In this document: positions 27,173 to 34,960 of the stretch, piece by piece | How positions within the stretch are numbered: the stretch's first letter is position 1 | Layout: each line of letters starts with the position of its first letter | Assembly: GCA_030532035.1 (NCBI GenBank) | Contig: JAUNLX010000003.1 | Coordinates: 1 to 64,000 of the forward strand | Origin: Clostridia bacterium | GTDB lineage: Bacteria > Bacillota > Clostridia > Oscillospirales > Acutalibacteraceae | DNA: 64,000 nt | Direction: 5' to 3' | Position numbers and translations under genes: made by a program | Notes under the pieces: model-generated | What the model was told of the DNA's origin: nothing | Databases searched by the model: none | The model's input: only the letters and a program-made list of their open reading frames with translations

Positions 27173-27723
27173 AAAAACTTGAAAATTCACAAAAGTACAA
27201 TATTTTTAAGAGAATATTTTGGTTTTTTGCCATAGTTATTTGTGCGATTTTTCAAAATACTCCTCATTTTCAAATAGAGATTTTCGGAAGCAGAGCCTTG
27301 CTTTTAATTCCCGTTGTAATTGCAATTTCTATGTTTGAAAAACCATATATATCTATGATTTTTGGTGCCTTTGCCGGAACGCTTTGGGACCTCGTTTCTT
27401 CACATTATGACGGTAGATATATGCTCTTGCTTTTTATACTGTCGGCGGTAGTCGGTTTACTCATAACTTCTTTGATAAGAAATAACATAGTGACTTTTAT
27501 GTTACTTTCGTCAGTTTCTGAATTTCTCTTAATTTTCTTCAATTATTTAAGTGGATTAATATCTGGAAAAGGAGATTTTTTAGCTTCTTTTGTAAGATTT
27601 TATTTGCCTACATATCTCTATACTCTGATACTATCTCCACTGATTTATATAATTTTCAGAATGGCTATTAGAAAAATAAAAGAAAAATATTTAACCAAAG
27701 TAAATATGGAATTTTTAAAATAA
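27169..27723 (+). CDS. mreD: Rod shape-determining protein MreD
   Basis: 184 aa, with five or six membrane helices. It is the third member of the elongation complex. FGAFAGTLWDLVSSHYDGRY is close to the conserved loop of MreD, and a hydrophobic LILSPLIYIIF ends the last helix. The start overlaps mreC by 4 bases. It is followed 3 bases later by the penicillin-binding protein gene. Confidence 0.9.
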   Translation: MKKLENSQKYNIFKRIFWFFAIVICAIFQNTPHFQIEIFGSRALLLIPVVIAISMFEKPYISMIFGAFAGTLWDLVSSHYDGRYMLLLFILSAVVGLLITSLIRNNIVTFMLLSSVSEFLLIFFNYLSGLISGKGDFLASFVRFYLPTYLYTLILSPLIYIIFRMAIRKIKEKYLTKVNMEFLK

Positions 27724-27726
27724 AAA

Positions 27727-29847
27727 ATGTATACAGATTCTAAAGATAAAAATTTGAAAAATAGAATAATAGCTCTTGTTGTTATAATTTCAATGTTTTT
27801 TCTCCTTTTTATAGGATTTTTAATAAAATATCAAATTGTAGATTCTAAAGGGCGTCCTAAGGCTGTCTCTGCTTATGAGACGGTCGTTCAACCATCTCGT
27901 GGAGATATTTTAGATAGAAACGGAAATTATCTTGCAAGTAATATACAGATAAATTCGCTATCTTTTAATGGACAAAATTTTCCATCTTCCAAAGAACAAA
28001 AGGAAAGAAATAAGATTGTCTTTTCTCTGATTCAAAAATTTAAAGAAAATAATTTAGAATATCACGATAATTTGCCTATAAAACTATCTGCAAATGGAGA
28101 TTTTGTCTTCGATGATGAGCCTAAAATGCAGGCTGAAAAAGACTGGCTCATAAGTAGGCAAATGCTCGGACTAAATAAATATGCGACTGCGAATGATTGC
28201 TTTGTCGCTCTGTCTGAGAGATATGAATTAGAAGAATATGATAAAAAGACTGCAAGAGATCTTGCGGCAATATTTGTCAATATGGAGAGAAAGGGCTTCA
28301 ATCGTTTGACGCCCTATGAATTTGCCACAGATTTACCAATTGAATTTATTTCGATGATTTTAGAACAGAATGATTTTTTCAAAGGCGTTGAGCATACAGT
28401 TGTTCAAAAAAGAATTTATAACGACGGCACTTTAGCTCCTCATATTTTAGGTAGAACAGCTGTCATAGACGCTGAAGAATACAAAGCTAAAAAAGAAGAA
28501 TTGAAAGAAAAAATTTCATCAATGGAGAAAAAGGGACTTCCCACAAGTGAAATTGAAAAGCTTAAATTTTCCTCATACGGAATGAATGATCAAATCGGCA
28601 AAGACGGAATTGAAAAGCTTATGGAAAAAGAATTAAAGGGAAAAAGGGGATTAAAATCCACTATTTCTGGCAAAGACGGAGAACAGGAAGATGTCTTTGT
28701 TCATGATGTAGAACATGGAAATAATGTAATTTTAACAATAGATAAAGATCTTCAAAAAATAACTGAAGACACGCTGAAAAAAAGTGTAGATTCTGTTTCC
28801 AAAAAAACACCATTGCCGTCAGGAGGAGCGGCTGTTGTTGTCAAAGTAGATACGGGCGAAATTTTATCTTGTGCAACTTATCCAACATATGATAACAATA
28901 AATTTTCGGAATTGTATGATGACTTACGAAAGGACAAGACTGCGCCTCTCTGGAATCGGCCACTGATGTCAACTTATGAGCCTGGTTCAACATTTAAACC
29001 TGCTATTGCAACAGCGGGATTGGAAGAAAAAATCATCACACCGTCATCAACCTTTACTTGTAATCACTATTATACATATTTTAAGGACCATACTTTCACC
29101 TGCTTGGGATACCATAGAGATATAAATGTATCGGAAGCGATTAATAAATCGTGCAATATTTTCTTCTATGAAACTGGTAGAAGACTTGGAATAGAGAAAA
29201 TGAATGACTGGTGTTCATCTTTCGGTTTAGGTCAAAAAACGGGAGTCGAGCTTCCAGAAGCAAGTGGTGTACTTGCTGGAATAGAAGAGAGAGAGAGTAA
29301 CGGTGGCATTTGGCGTCCTGGAGATACAGTTCAGGCTGCAATTGGACAATCGGACAATCAGGTTACTGTTTTACAGTTGGCAAATTACTGTGCAACTATT
29401 GCAAATGGAGGAACAAGGAATGTACCTCATTTTATAAAAGCGGTCAAAACAAATGATTATTCAGAAACCGTATCGGAGACTGAGGTTAAAACGGCTGAAA
29501 AATTAAAAATACACCCCGAAAATTTAGCCGCTGTTCAGGAGGGTATGCACAGAGTCGGAACCATAGGTTTTTTCACTAACTATTTTTCTGCTTTGCCAGT
29601 TGAAGTTGGAGCCAAAACGGGAACTGCACAAGTGAAAAAAAGAGTGAATGGTCAATTAATGGAGGGAACTAACCGCCTATTGATATGTTATGCCCCATAT
29701 GAAAAACCTGAAATAGCGGTTGCAATAATTATAGAATCTTCTGATAAAAGTACATATGTAGCAGATGTTGCAAAAAACATTTTTACTTATTATTTTTCTG
29801 ACAAGGAGGTTGAGAGTAGGCAAGCATATAATACTTTCTTGCCTTGA
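27727..29847 (+). CDS. mrdA: Penicillin-binding protein 2 (elongasome transpeptidase)
   Basis: 706 aa class B PBP that cross-links peptidoglycan with the Mre complex. One N-terminal membrane helix (about 13-35) is followed by the dimerisation domain starting QPSRGDILDRNG. The transpeptidase domain has the active serine S421 in STFKP, SCN in INKSCNIFFY, and K630 in AKTGTAQV. Its position after mreBCD argues for the elongation rather than the division enzyme. No clear ribosome site is visible, so coupling to mreD is likely. No rodA partner is in the cluster. Confidence 0.93.
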   Translation: MYTDSKDKNLKNRIIALVVIISMFFLLFIGFLIKYQIVDSKGRPKAVSAYETVVQPSRGDILDRNGNYLASNIQINSLSFNGQNFPSSKEQKERNKIVFSLIQKFKENNLEYHDNLPIKLSANGDFVFDDEPKMQAEKDWLISRQMLGLNKYATANDCFVALSERYELEEYDKKTARDLAAIFVNMERKGFNRLTPYEFATDLPIEFISMILEQNDFFKGVEHTVVQKRIYNDGTLAPHILGRTAVIDAEEYKAKKEELKEKISSMEKKGLPTSEIEKLKFSSYGMNDQIGKDGIEKLMEKELKGKRGLKSTISGKDGEQEDVFVHDVEHGNNVILTIDKDLQKITEDTLKKSVDSVSKKTPLPSGGAAVVVKVDTGEILSCATYPTYDNNKFSELYDDLRKDKTAPLWNRPLMSTYEPGSTFKPAIATAGLEEKIITPSSTFTCNHYYTYFKDHTFTCLGYHRDINVSEAINKSCNIFFYETGRRLGIEKMNDWCSSFGLGQKTGVELPEASGVLAGIEERESNGGIWRPGDTVQAAIGQSDNQVTVLQLANYCATIANGGTRNVPHFIKAVKTNDYSETVSETEVKTAEKLKIHPENLAAVQEGMHRVGTIGFFTNYFSALPVEVGAKTGTAQVKKRVNGQLMEGTNRLLICYAPYEKPEIAVAIIIESSDKSTYVADVAKNIFTYYFSDKEVESRQAYNTFLP

Positions 29848-29850
29848 TTT

Positions 29851-30567
29851 ATGAGCACTAAAATTTCTTTTGTTTCAGGAAAAGGTGGGGTCGGGAAATC
29901 GTCTATCTGTTTTTCTTTCGCTAAAGCATTAAATAGTCGTGAAAAAAAAGTCCTAATAATTGATTTGGATATAGGACTTCATACACAAGATATTTTATTG
30001 AATGTCGCTGACAAAGTTCTATATAATTGGAACGATGTGCTTTGTCAGAGATGTGATGTGAATGCAGCTATTATTAAAGGAAAAATAGATTTAATTGCGG
30101 CTCCTGAAGAAATGGAATGTTCTGAAAATAATTTGTTTTCGGAAATGATTGAAAAATTAGACGATGATTATGACTATATTTTATTCGACTGTCCGGCTGG
30201 AATTTTCGGCGGTTTTGAGTTAGGGGTTAAAAATTCAGATCTTATTTTAGCAATTACAACACAGGACAAACTCTGCTCTATGAAAGTGAATACAGTTTCC
30301 AATAAAATACGAAAACTCTGCGATGACATCAATATAAGACTTATTATAAATAAATATGTAAAGCCTTCATTTTTTGAAAAAGACTTTTTAAATTTAGACG
30401 AGATTATAAATTTGACGGAAATTCAACTTGCTGGAGTAATACCAAGTGATATTGAATTTGCTGAAAATATTCTTAAAAATAAAGAGATTGAATTTTGTGA
30501 AGCTTATCAAGCTGTTCAAAGAATTATACGAAGATTAGAGGGGAAAACAGTTCCGTTGAGCATATAA
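29851..30567 (+). CDS. minD: MinD-type septum-site ATPase
   Basis: 238 aa ParA/MinD ATPase. The deviant Walker A is SGKGGVGKSS, and DYILFDCPAGI is the Walker B region. The C-terminal VQRIIRRLEGKTVPLSI can form the amphipathic membrane-targeting helix of MinD. MinD recruits MinC to block division away from mid-cell. Neither minC nor minE is adjacent: the PBP2 gene ends 3 bases before and a palindrome array follows. No ribosome site is evident, suggesting coupling. A different MinD/ParA-like role cannot be excluded. Confidence 0.85.
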   Translation: MSTKISFVSGKGGVGKSSICFSFAKALNSREKKVLIIDLDIGLHTQDILLNVADKVLYNWNDVLCQRCDVNAAIIKGKIDLIAAPEEMECSENNLFSEMIEKLDDDYDYILFDCPAGIFGGFELGVKNSDLILAITTQDKLCSMKVNTVSNKIRKLCDDINIRLIINKYVKPSFFEKDFLNLDEIINLTEIQLAGVIPSDIEFAENILKNKEIEFCEAYQAVQRIIRRLEGKTVPLSI

Positions 30568-30577
30568 ATTATATTGT

Positions 30578-30710
30578 CCTCTCCGCAAGGAGAGGGCAAT
30601 ATATCCGTATAACCTGCCTCTTTGCAAGGAGAGTGGAAATATTAGTATAACTTTCCTCTCCGCAAGGAGAGGGCAATATATCATATAACTTTCCTCTCCG
30701 CAAGGAGAGG
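30578..30710. repeat. Array of four palindromic repeats (CCTCTCC-GCAA-GGAGAGG)
   Basis: Copies of CCTCTCCGCAAGGAGAGG lie at 30578-30595, 30655-30672 and 30693-30710, with a degenerate copy at 30617-30633; the period is 38-39 bases. Spacers are partly conserved (GGCAATATATC, ATAACTTT). The arms are the same as in the array at 19-282, so this is a dispersed repeat family. It sits directly after minD; any single unit could act as a weak terminator. Confidence 0.88.
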
Positions 30711-30736
30711 AAAATAAAAAAACTCTTTTGTGATAA

Positions 30737-30765
30737 TTGATAATTAAGTTGTTGCGTGGTATAAT
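30737..30765 (+). promoter_or_regulatory. Promoter of mgsA
   Basis: TTGATA (30737-30742) and TATAAT (30760-30765), spacing 17, with TGG making an extended -10. It lies about 50 bases before the mgsA start and just after the repeat array, so mgsA is an independent unit. Confidence 0.75.
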
Positions 30766-30814
30766 ATTTTTGGCAATTTGCCCTTTAATTTATAACTAAT
30801 TGGAGGTTTTTCTT

Positions 30815-31249
30815 TTGAATATAGCACTCATTGCACACGATGTAAAAAAAGAACTGATGACCCAATTTTGCATAGCATACTGCGGAATACTCAGCAAACA
30901 TAATTTGTGTGCAACTGGTACAACGGGAAAAATTGTTTCCGAAGTAACCGGACTTGAAATCGAAAAATTTATGAGTGGTTCTCATGGTGGAGAACAACAA
31001 ATTGAGGCTCGCATAGCTTGTAATGAAATAGATTTATTGCTTGTTTTTGGAGACCCTTTAAATCCCAAACCGGAAGAGCCAAACGCCAACAATTTAATAA
31101 GACTATGTAATGTTCATAATATCCCTGTTGCAACTAATATAGCAACTGCTGAAGCACTTATTCATGCATTGGCGAGGGGAGATCTTGACTGGAGAAATAT
31201 AGTCAATCCTCAAAAGAAAAGAGAAAAAATAAATGAAGTTTCCAATTGA
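30815..31249 (+). CDS. mgsA: Methylglyoxal synthase
   Basis: 144 aa. It converts dihydroxyacetone phosphate to methylglyoxal and phosphate, a glycolytic bypass used under phosphate limitation or sugar excess. The start is TTG 30815, 8 bases after TGGAGG; the longer frame from 30800 covers that site. IALIAHDVKK, ATGTTG, MSGSHGGEQQI with the catalytic region, and FGDPLNPKPEEPN match the family. The stop overlaps the next small gene by 17 bp. Confidence 0.93.
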   Translation: MNIALIAHDVKKELMTQFCIAYCGILSKHNLCATGTTGKIVSEVTGLEIEKFMSGSHGGEQQIEARIACNEIDLLLVFGDPLNPKPEEPNANNLIRLCNVHNIPVATNIATAEALIHALARGDLDWRNIVNPQKKREKINEVSN

Positions 31250-31415
31250 TAGAATTGAATTTGATAAAATAATTCTTGAACTTCCCGACTGTACCACAAC
31301 TGAAATAGACCTTGCTCTTGCGCCTAGTGCAAAAGAGGGAGATGTTTTAGAAATAAAAGTAGAACAGTCAGACAAGCAGGAAGCTTCATCACTATTAAGT
31401 GATTTATTTAATTAA
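31233..31415 (+). CDS. Small DUF3006-like protein
   Basis: 60 aa. It begins MKFPIDRIEFDKIILELPD and ends with a GDVLEIKVEQ strand and a short acidic tail, the pattern of DUF3006 proteins (IDRIE at the start, AKEGDVL near the middle). The function is unknown. The start lies inside the mgsA 3' end with a purine-rich AAAAGAGAAA upstream, so it is translated with mgsA. The overlap, the codon sense and the family-like motif make it a real gene in my view. Confidence 0.65.
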   Translation: MKFPIDRIEFDKIILELPDCTTTEIDLALAPSAKEGDVLEIKVEQSDKQEASSLLSDLFN

Positions 31416-31432
31416 ATAATTTTTAAGTAAAA

Positions 31433-31460
31433 AAACCACTCACTATGTGAGTGGTTTTTT
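31433..31460. terminator. Bidirectional terminator after mgsA unit
   Basis: AAACCACTCAC, loop TAT, GTGAGTGGTTTTTT, with A-rich upstream flank. It serves the mgsA unit and the convergent membrane protein gene. Confidence 0.88.
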
Positions 31461-31472
31461 ATAACTTTTGAT

Positions 31473-32279
31473 TTACGGTAAAATAACATTTTCTAATTCG
31501 TCTTCTTCTTCCAAAACATCTTTTTCTTTTACTATTTTGAAATGATTCATATAGAGTCTGATTAAGAAAGCGATTATTAAAACAGCTATAGAAACTAAAC
31601 AGAAAGTTTGAAGTGTCTTATATTCTGTTTTCAATAAATTACTGTAAATTCCGGAAATAACAATTACAACTGGGAAAATTATTGCAACATTCGTCAAAAG
31701 GAAAGTGGAAAGTAAAACTAATAAAACAATAATAGTGAGAGCAATTCCAGCCCAAATATTTCCACCATTGTTAAGTGACGAATCCCAATTAATAATCATA
31801 AATCCAACAACAATGAAAGTGAAGATGAAGTCCCAACCAAAATGCAGACCAAATGCAAGTTGATGGAAGAAATGTTTTTTCTCATGCACTTTATTTAGTT
31901 TGTTGATTAGCATGCCAAAGATAACTACTATTGCAAGACTGAAAATTGCTGCAATCTCAAGCTGTCTATAAACAAACGAAAAAGTAAAGGCAATACTAAG
32001 CAAACTTGCTCCTATAAAGAGCATGGAAACAGAGTCTGCAACCTTTGTATTATAATCGCTTGATTTAATGATAGGAAGTATCAATGCAACCAAAACTAAC
32101 AAATAAATTATTGGCAACAACACAAAAGTTCCACTTGCTGGAGCAATAAATGACGGTATTTCTTTAAATAAATCAGTCATCTTAGTGCTGTTAAATACTC
32201 CGAAAACGCCGAGCAAGTTAATAATAATAGTGACAATGAAAACTGCTAAAGCAGCAATCGGTTTTTGCCTTTCTTTCAT
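31473..32279 (-). CDS. Multi-pass membrane protein, possibly long-form TspO/MBR-like
   Basis: 268 aa. The start is ATG 32279 after AGAGGTG; the 32 upstream codons in the longer frame are leader. About eight hydrophobic helices are visible. The layout recalls the long bacterial form of the TspO/MBR (tryptophan-rich sensory) family: an N-terminal helix, then a loop with FIAPASGTFVLLPIIYLL, and later a FGLHFGWDFIFTFIVVGF helix like the GWITVA helix. The characteristic Trp residues are mostly replaced, so this is a tentative assignment. It is monocistronic. Confidence 0.6.
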   Translation of the reverse strand: MKERQKPIAALAVFIVTIIINLLGVFGVFNSTKMTDLFKEIPSFIAPASGTFVLLPIIYLLVLVALILPIIKSSDYNTKVADSVSMLFIGASLLSIAFTFSFVYRQLEIAAIFSLAIVVIFGMLINKLNKVHEKKHFFHQLAFGLHFGWDFIFTFIVVGFMIINWDSSLNNGGNIWAGIALTIIVLLVLLSTFLLTNVAIIFPVVIVISGIYSNLLKTEYKTLQTFCLVSIAVLIIAFLIRLYMNHFKIVKEKDVLEEEDELENVILP

Positions 32280-32432
32280 TTTATACACCTCTTTTTCTTT
32301 TTTGAAACAAAGTTTCTTATTTAATTTTAACAAAATATATTCAGATATGCAAATAAAAAGGTCAGGTTGCACCATAGGTAGTTCAAAATATACAACTTAT
32401 TTTAGTGAGAAAAGCACAAAACCTGTAAAATT

Positions 32433-32461
32433 TTGTAAATAAAGGGTGTTAATGTTATAAT
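32433..32461 (+). promoter_or_regulatory. Promoter of the LCP-like/gltX/glnS unit
   Basis: TTGTAA (32433-32438) and TATAAT (32456-32461), spacing 17, about 25 bases before ATG 32487. Confidence 0.65.
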
Positions 32462-32486
32462 CACATAGTGATTTTGGGAGAAAAAT

Positions 32487-33317
32487 ATGTTTGAAAAAAG
32501 CAAATTGAAATTCTTGACAGAAAAGCAAAAGTCAAGGCGCAGAGCTGTTTTTATAAGCATTGCTATAGCTTTAATTGCTGCGCTTTTATTGTCAGTTTCT
32601 ACAGTTGTGCTACTCAAAAACAAAAATAGTTCTTCGAAAGAAAAAGAACAACCCGCTATTAAAAAAAGTGCATATTCCGAAAATTTACCCGATAATGCAA
32701 AAATTTTAATTTTAATTCCCGAATCTGATAGATCTGACATACTTTATTTGGGAATTTTGAATATAAATTCTGCGAAAGATAAACTTTACTTATCTCCCGT
32801 TGACAAGAAAAATTTAATTCAATCTGAAAATATGACAATTGCAGAATATTATGAAAAAAAGGGCATTGTAACTACAGTCGCACAATTGGAAACATCAAAA
32901 AACATAAAAATTGATCGCTATGTTGCAATTCATAGAGGGAATATTGGTGCTTTGTTTAAAGTTACTGGGCCGTTAGAAAAAAATTTTGATAGTGAAATCA
33001 ATTATCAGGATAGTGATTTTCGATTGCAGATAAAAAAAGGTCCGAAGAAAATCAGCGGAAATGAAATGATTAAATTACTAAAATATTTAGAAAAATCTCA
33101 CCCGTCTGATTACGCAATCAGGCAATCGACTTTGGTCGCTGAATATTTAAATCAGAGTTTTGGAAAAGAAAATTTATCTAAAGGAGATACATTTTTCAAT
33201 TCTTTTGTCAATTTAGCAGACACAAATATTTCAGTTGTAGATTTTGCAAAATATAAAGATTATCTTATACATTTAGATGAAAAAGAAATAGAGGTAGAAG
33301 TCAAAAAATATGAGTAA
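32487..33317 (+). CDS. Membrane-anchored degenerate LytR-CpsA-Psr (LCP) domain protein
   Basis: 276 aa. After a basic segment and one membrane helix (about 21-44) comes a domain with LCP order: RSDILYLGILNINSAKDKL as strand pair, LYLSPVDKK where LCP ligases have the SIPRD arginine/aspartate motif, IDRYVAIHRGNIGALFKVTGPL matching the YV-GF-VDALGGV region, and GPKKISGNEMIKLLKYL in place of LDGxxALxYVR. The arginines that bind the polyprenyl pyrophosphate are therefore mostly gone. LCP enzymes attach polymers to peptidoglycan; this one may be non-catalytic. It overlaps gltX by 8 bp. Confidence 0.6.
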   Translation: MFEKSKLKFLTEKQKSRRRAVFISIAIALIAALLLSVSTVVLLKNKNSSSKEKEQPAIKKSAYSENLPDNAKILILIPESDRSDILYLGILNINSAKDKLYLSPVDKKNLIQSENMTIAEYYEKKGIVTTVAQLETSKNIKIDRYVAIHRGNIGALFKVTGPLEKNFDSEINYQDSDFRLQIKKGPKKISGNEMIKLLKYLEKSHPSDYAIRQSTLVAEYLNQSFGKENLSKGDTFFNSFVNLADTNISVVDFAKYKDYLIHLDEKEIEVEVKKYE

Positions 33318-34959
33318 ACAATTAGCAGAATTATTATTCCCAAAGGTAACTTTAACTCCGAAAGATATGGAACAAAAATATCCTGTTAGGCAGTTACCAC
33401 AAGGTGCACAGGTTACGAGATTTGCGCCAAGTCCGACCGGTTTTTTGCATATAGGTGGAGTTTATACAGCTTTAGTTTCTCTGATTACAGCTAAGAGTTC
33501 TGATGGAATTTTATATCTTCGCATTGAAGATACCGACAAAAAAAGACAGGTAGACGAGGGGATAAAAAAGATAATAGACGGGCTTGCTGCTTTTGATATT
33601 GACTTTGATGAAGGTGCAATTTCTGAAACGGAGAGCAAGGGAAATTATGGCCCTTATATACAGAGTCAAAGACGAGAAATTTATCATATATATGCCAAAG
33701 AATTGGTGGAAAAAGACCTTGCATATCCTTGCTTTTGTACACCTGAGGAGCTTGAACAAATAAGGGAAAAGCAAATTCAAGTAAAAGCTAACCCAGGATA
33801 TTATGGTGAATGGTCAAATTGTAGAAACTTGAATTTTGAAGAAATAAAAGAAAATATAGAAAACGGAAAGCCTTATGTTCTTAGACTTAAATCTCAAGGC
33901 GATGAGAATAAAAAAATAACTTTTAACGATAAAATAAAGGGGAAGATTGAGCTTCCTGAAAATGTGGCAGATATTGTTCTCTTGAAAAATGACGGAGTTC
34001 CAACTTATCATTTTGCTCATGCAGTAGATGATTATCTTATGAGGACAACAGTTGTAATAAGAGGCGATGAATGGCTTTCGTCTTTGCCAACTCACTTTCA
34101 ACTCTTTTCATACTGTGGTTTTAAATTCCCCAAATATGCACATATTTCTCCTATAATGAAAGAGGAGGACGGTTCTAAGAGAAAGCTCTCTAAAAGACGA
34201 GATCCCGAAGCTTCGGTAGATTTTTATCTCGAAAGCGGATATCCCGTTGAATCAGTTATAGAATATCTCTATAGAATTATAAATTCTAATTTTGAACAAT
34301 GGAGACAGACGACGAAAGAAGATAGATCTAAATTTAAGTTTTCTTTTAATAAAATGTCAAAGAGCGGAGCTCTGTTTGATTTACAAAAATTAAATGAAGT
34401 TTCTAAAAATTTAATTGCCAATATGACGACGAAAGAAACTGTAAAATCCATCATCGAATGGAGCGAAAAATATGACAGAGAATTTTTTGAAGTACTCAAT
34501 AAAGATTTAGATTATACTTATAAAATCTTTGCAATAGACAGAGAAAAGAAAAATCCTCGTAAAGATATGACGAAATGGTCGGACGCCAAAAATTATTCTG
34601 CATATTTTTTTGATGAATATTATACTGAAAAATTCTTTTTGCCGGAAAACATTCAAAAAGCCGACGCCATTTATATGCTAAAAAAATACATTGATATTTA
34701 TGATATTAATGACGAAAACTCTGAATGGTTTAATAAAATTAAAACTCTTTGCGATGAAGAAAATTATACAAGTTCAGTAAAAGAATATAAGAAAAATCCT
34801 GGGAAATTCAAAGGGCATGTAGGCGATATATCTACACTTATAAGAATTGCGGTAACTGGTAGAGAAAATACGCCTGATTTATGTACCGTTATGAAAATTT
34901 TAGGTGAAGATAAAGTGAAATCAAGAATTCATTCTATGATAGATTTTTTGAGAGGTTGA
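33310..34959 (+). CDS. gltX: Glutamyl-tRNA synthetase
   Basis: 549 aa class I synthetase that charges tRNA-Glu. The HIGH-type motif is FAPSPTGFLHIGG and KMSKS is KRKLSKRRD. It is longer than the common 480-500 aa form, mainly because of an extended C-terminal anticodon-binding part. The start overlaps the LCP-like gene by 8 bp. glnS follows 1 bp after the stop, so the two are coupled. With a GlnRS in the same operon, this enzyme need not mischarge tRNA-Gln, but discrimination cannot be read from the sequence. Confidence 0.95.
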   Translation: MSKQLAELLFPKVTLTPKDMEQKYPVRQLPQGAQVTRFAPSPTGFLHIGGVYTALVSLITAKSSDGILYLRIEDTDKKRQVDEGIKKIIDGLAAFDIDFDEGAISETESKGNYGPYIQSQRREIYHIYAKELVEKDLAYPCFCTPEELEQIREKQIQVKANPGYYGEWSNCRNLNFEEIKENIENGKPYVLRLKSQGDENKKITFNDKIKGKIELPENVADIVLLKNDGVPTYHFAHAVDDYLMRTTVVIRGDEWLSSLPTHFQLFSYCGFKFPKYAHISPIMKEEDGSKRKLSKRRDPEASVDFYLESGYPVESVIEYLYRIINSNFEQWRQTTKEDRSKFKFSFNKMSKSGALFDLQKLNEVSKNLIANMTTKETVKSIIEWSEKYDREFFEVLNKDLDYTYKIFAIDREKKNPRKDMTKWSDAKNYSAYFFDEYYTEKFFLPENIQKADAIYMLKKYIDIYDINDENSEWFNKIKTLCDEENYTSSVKEYKKNPGKFKGHVGDISTLIRIAVTGRENTPDLCTVMKILGEDKVKSRIHSMIDFLRG

Positions 34960-34960
34960 A

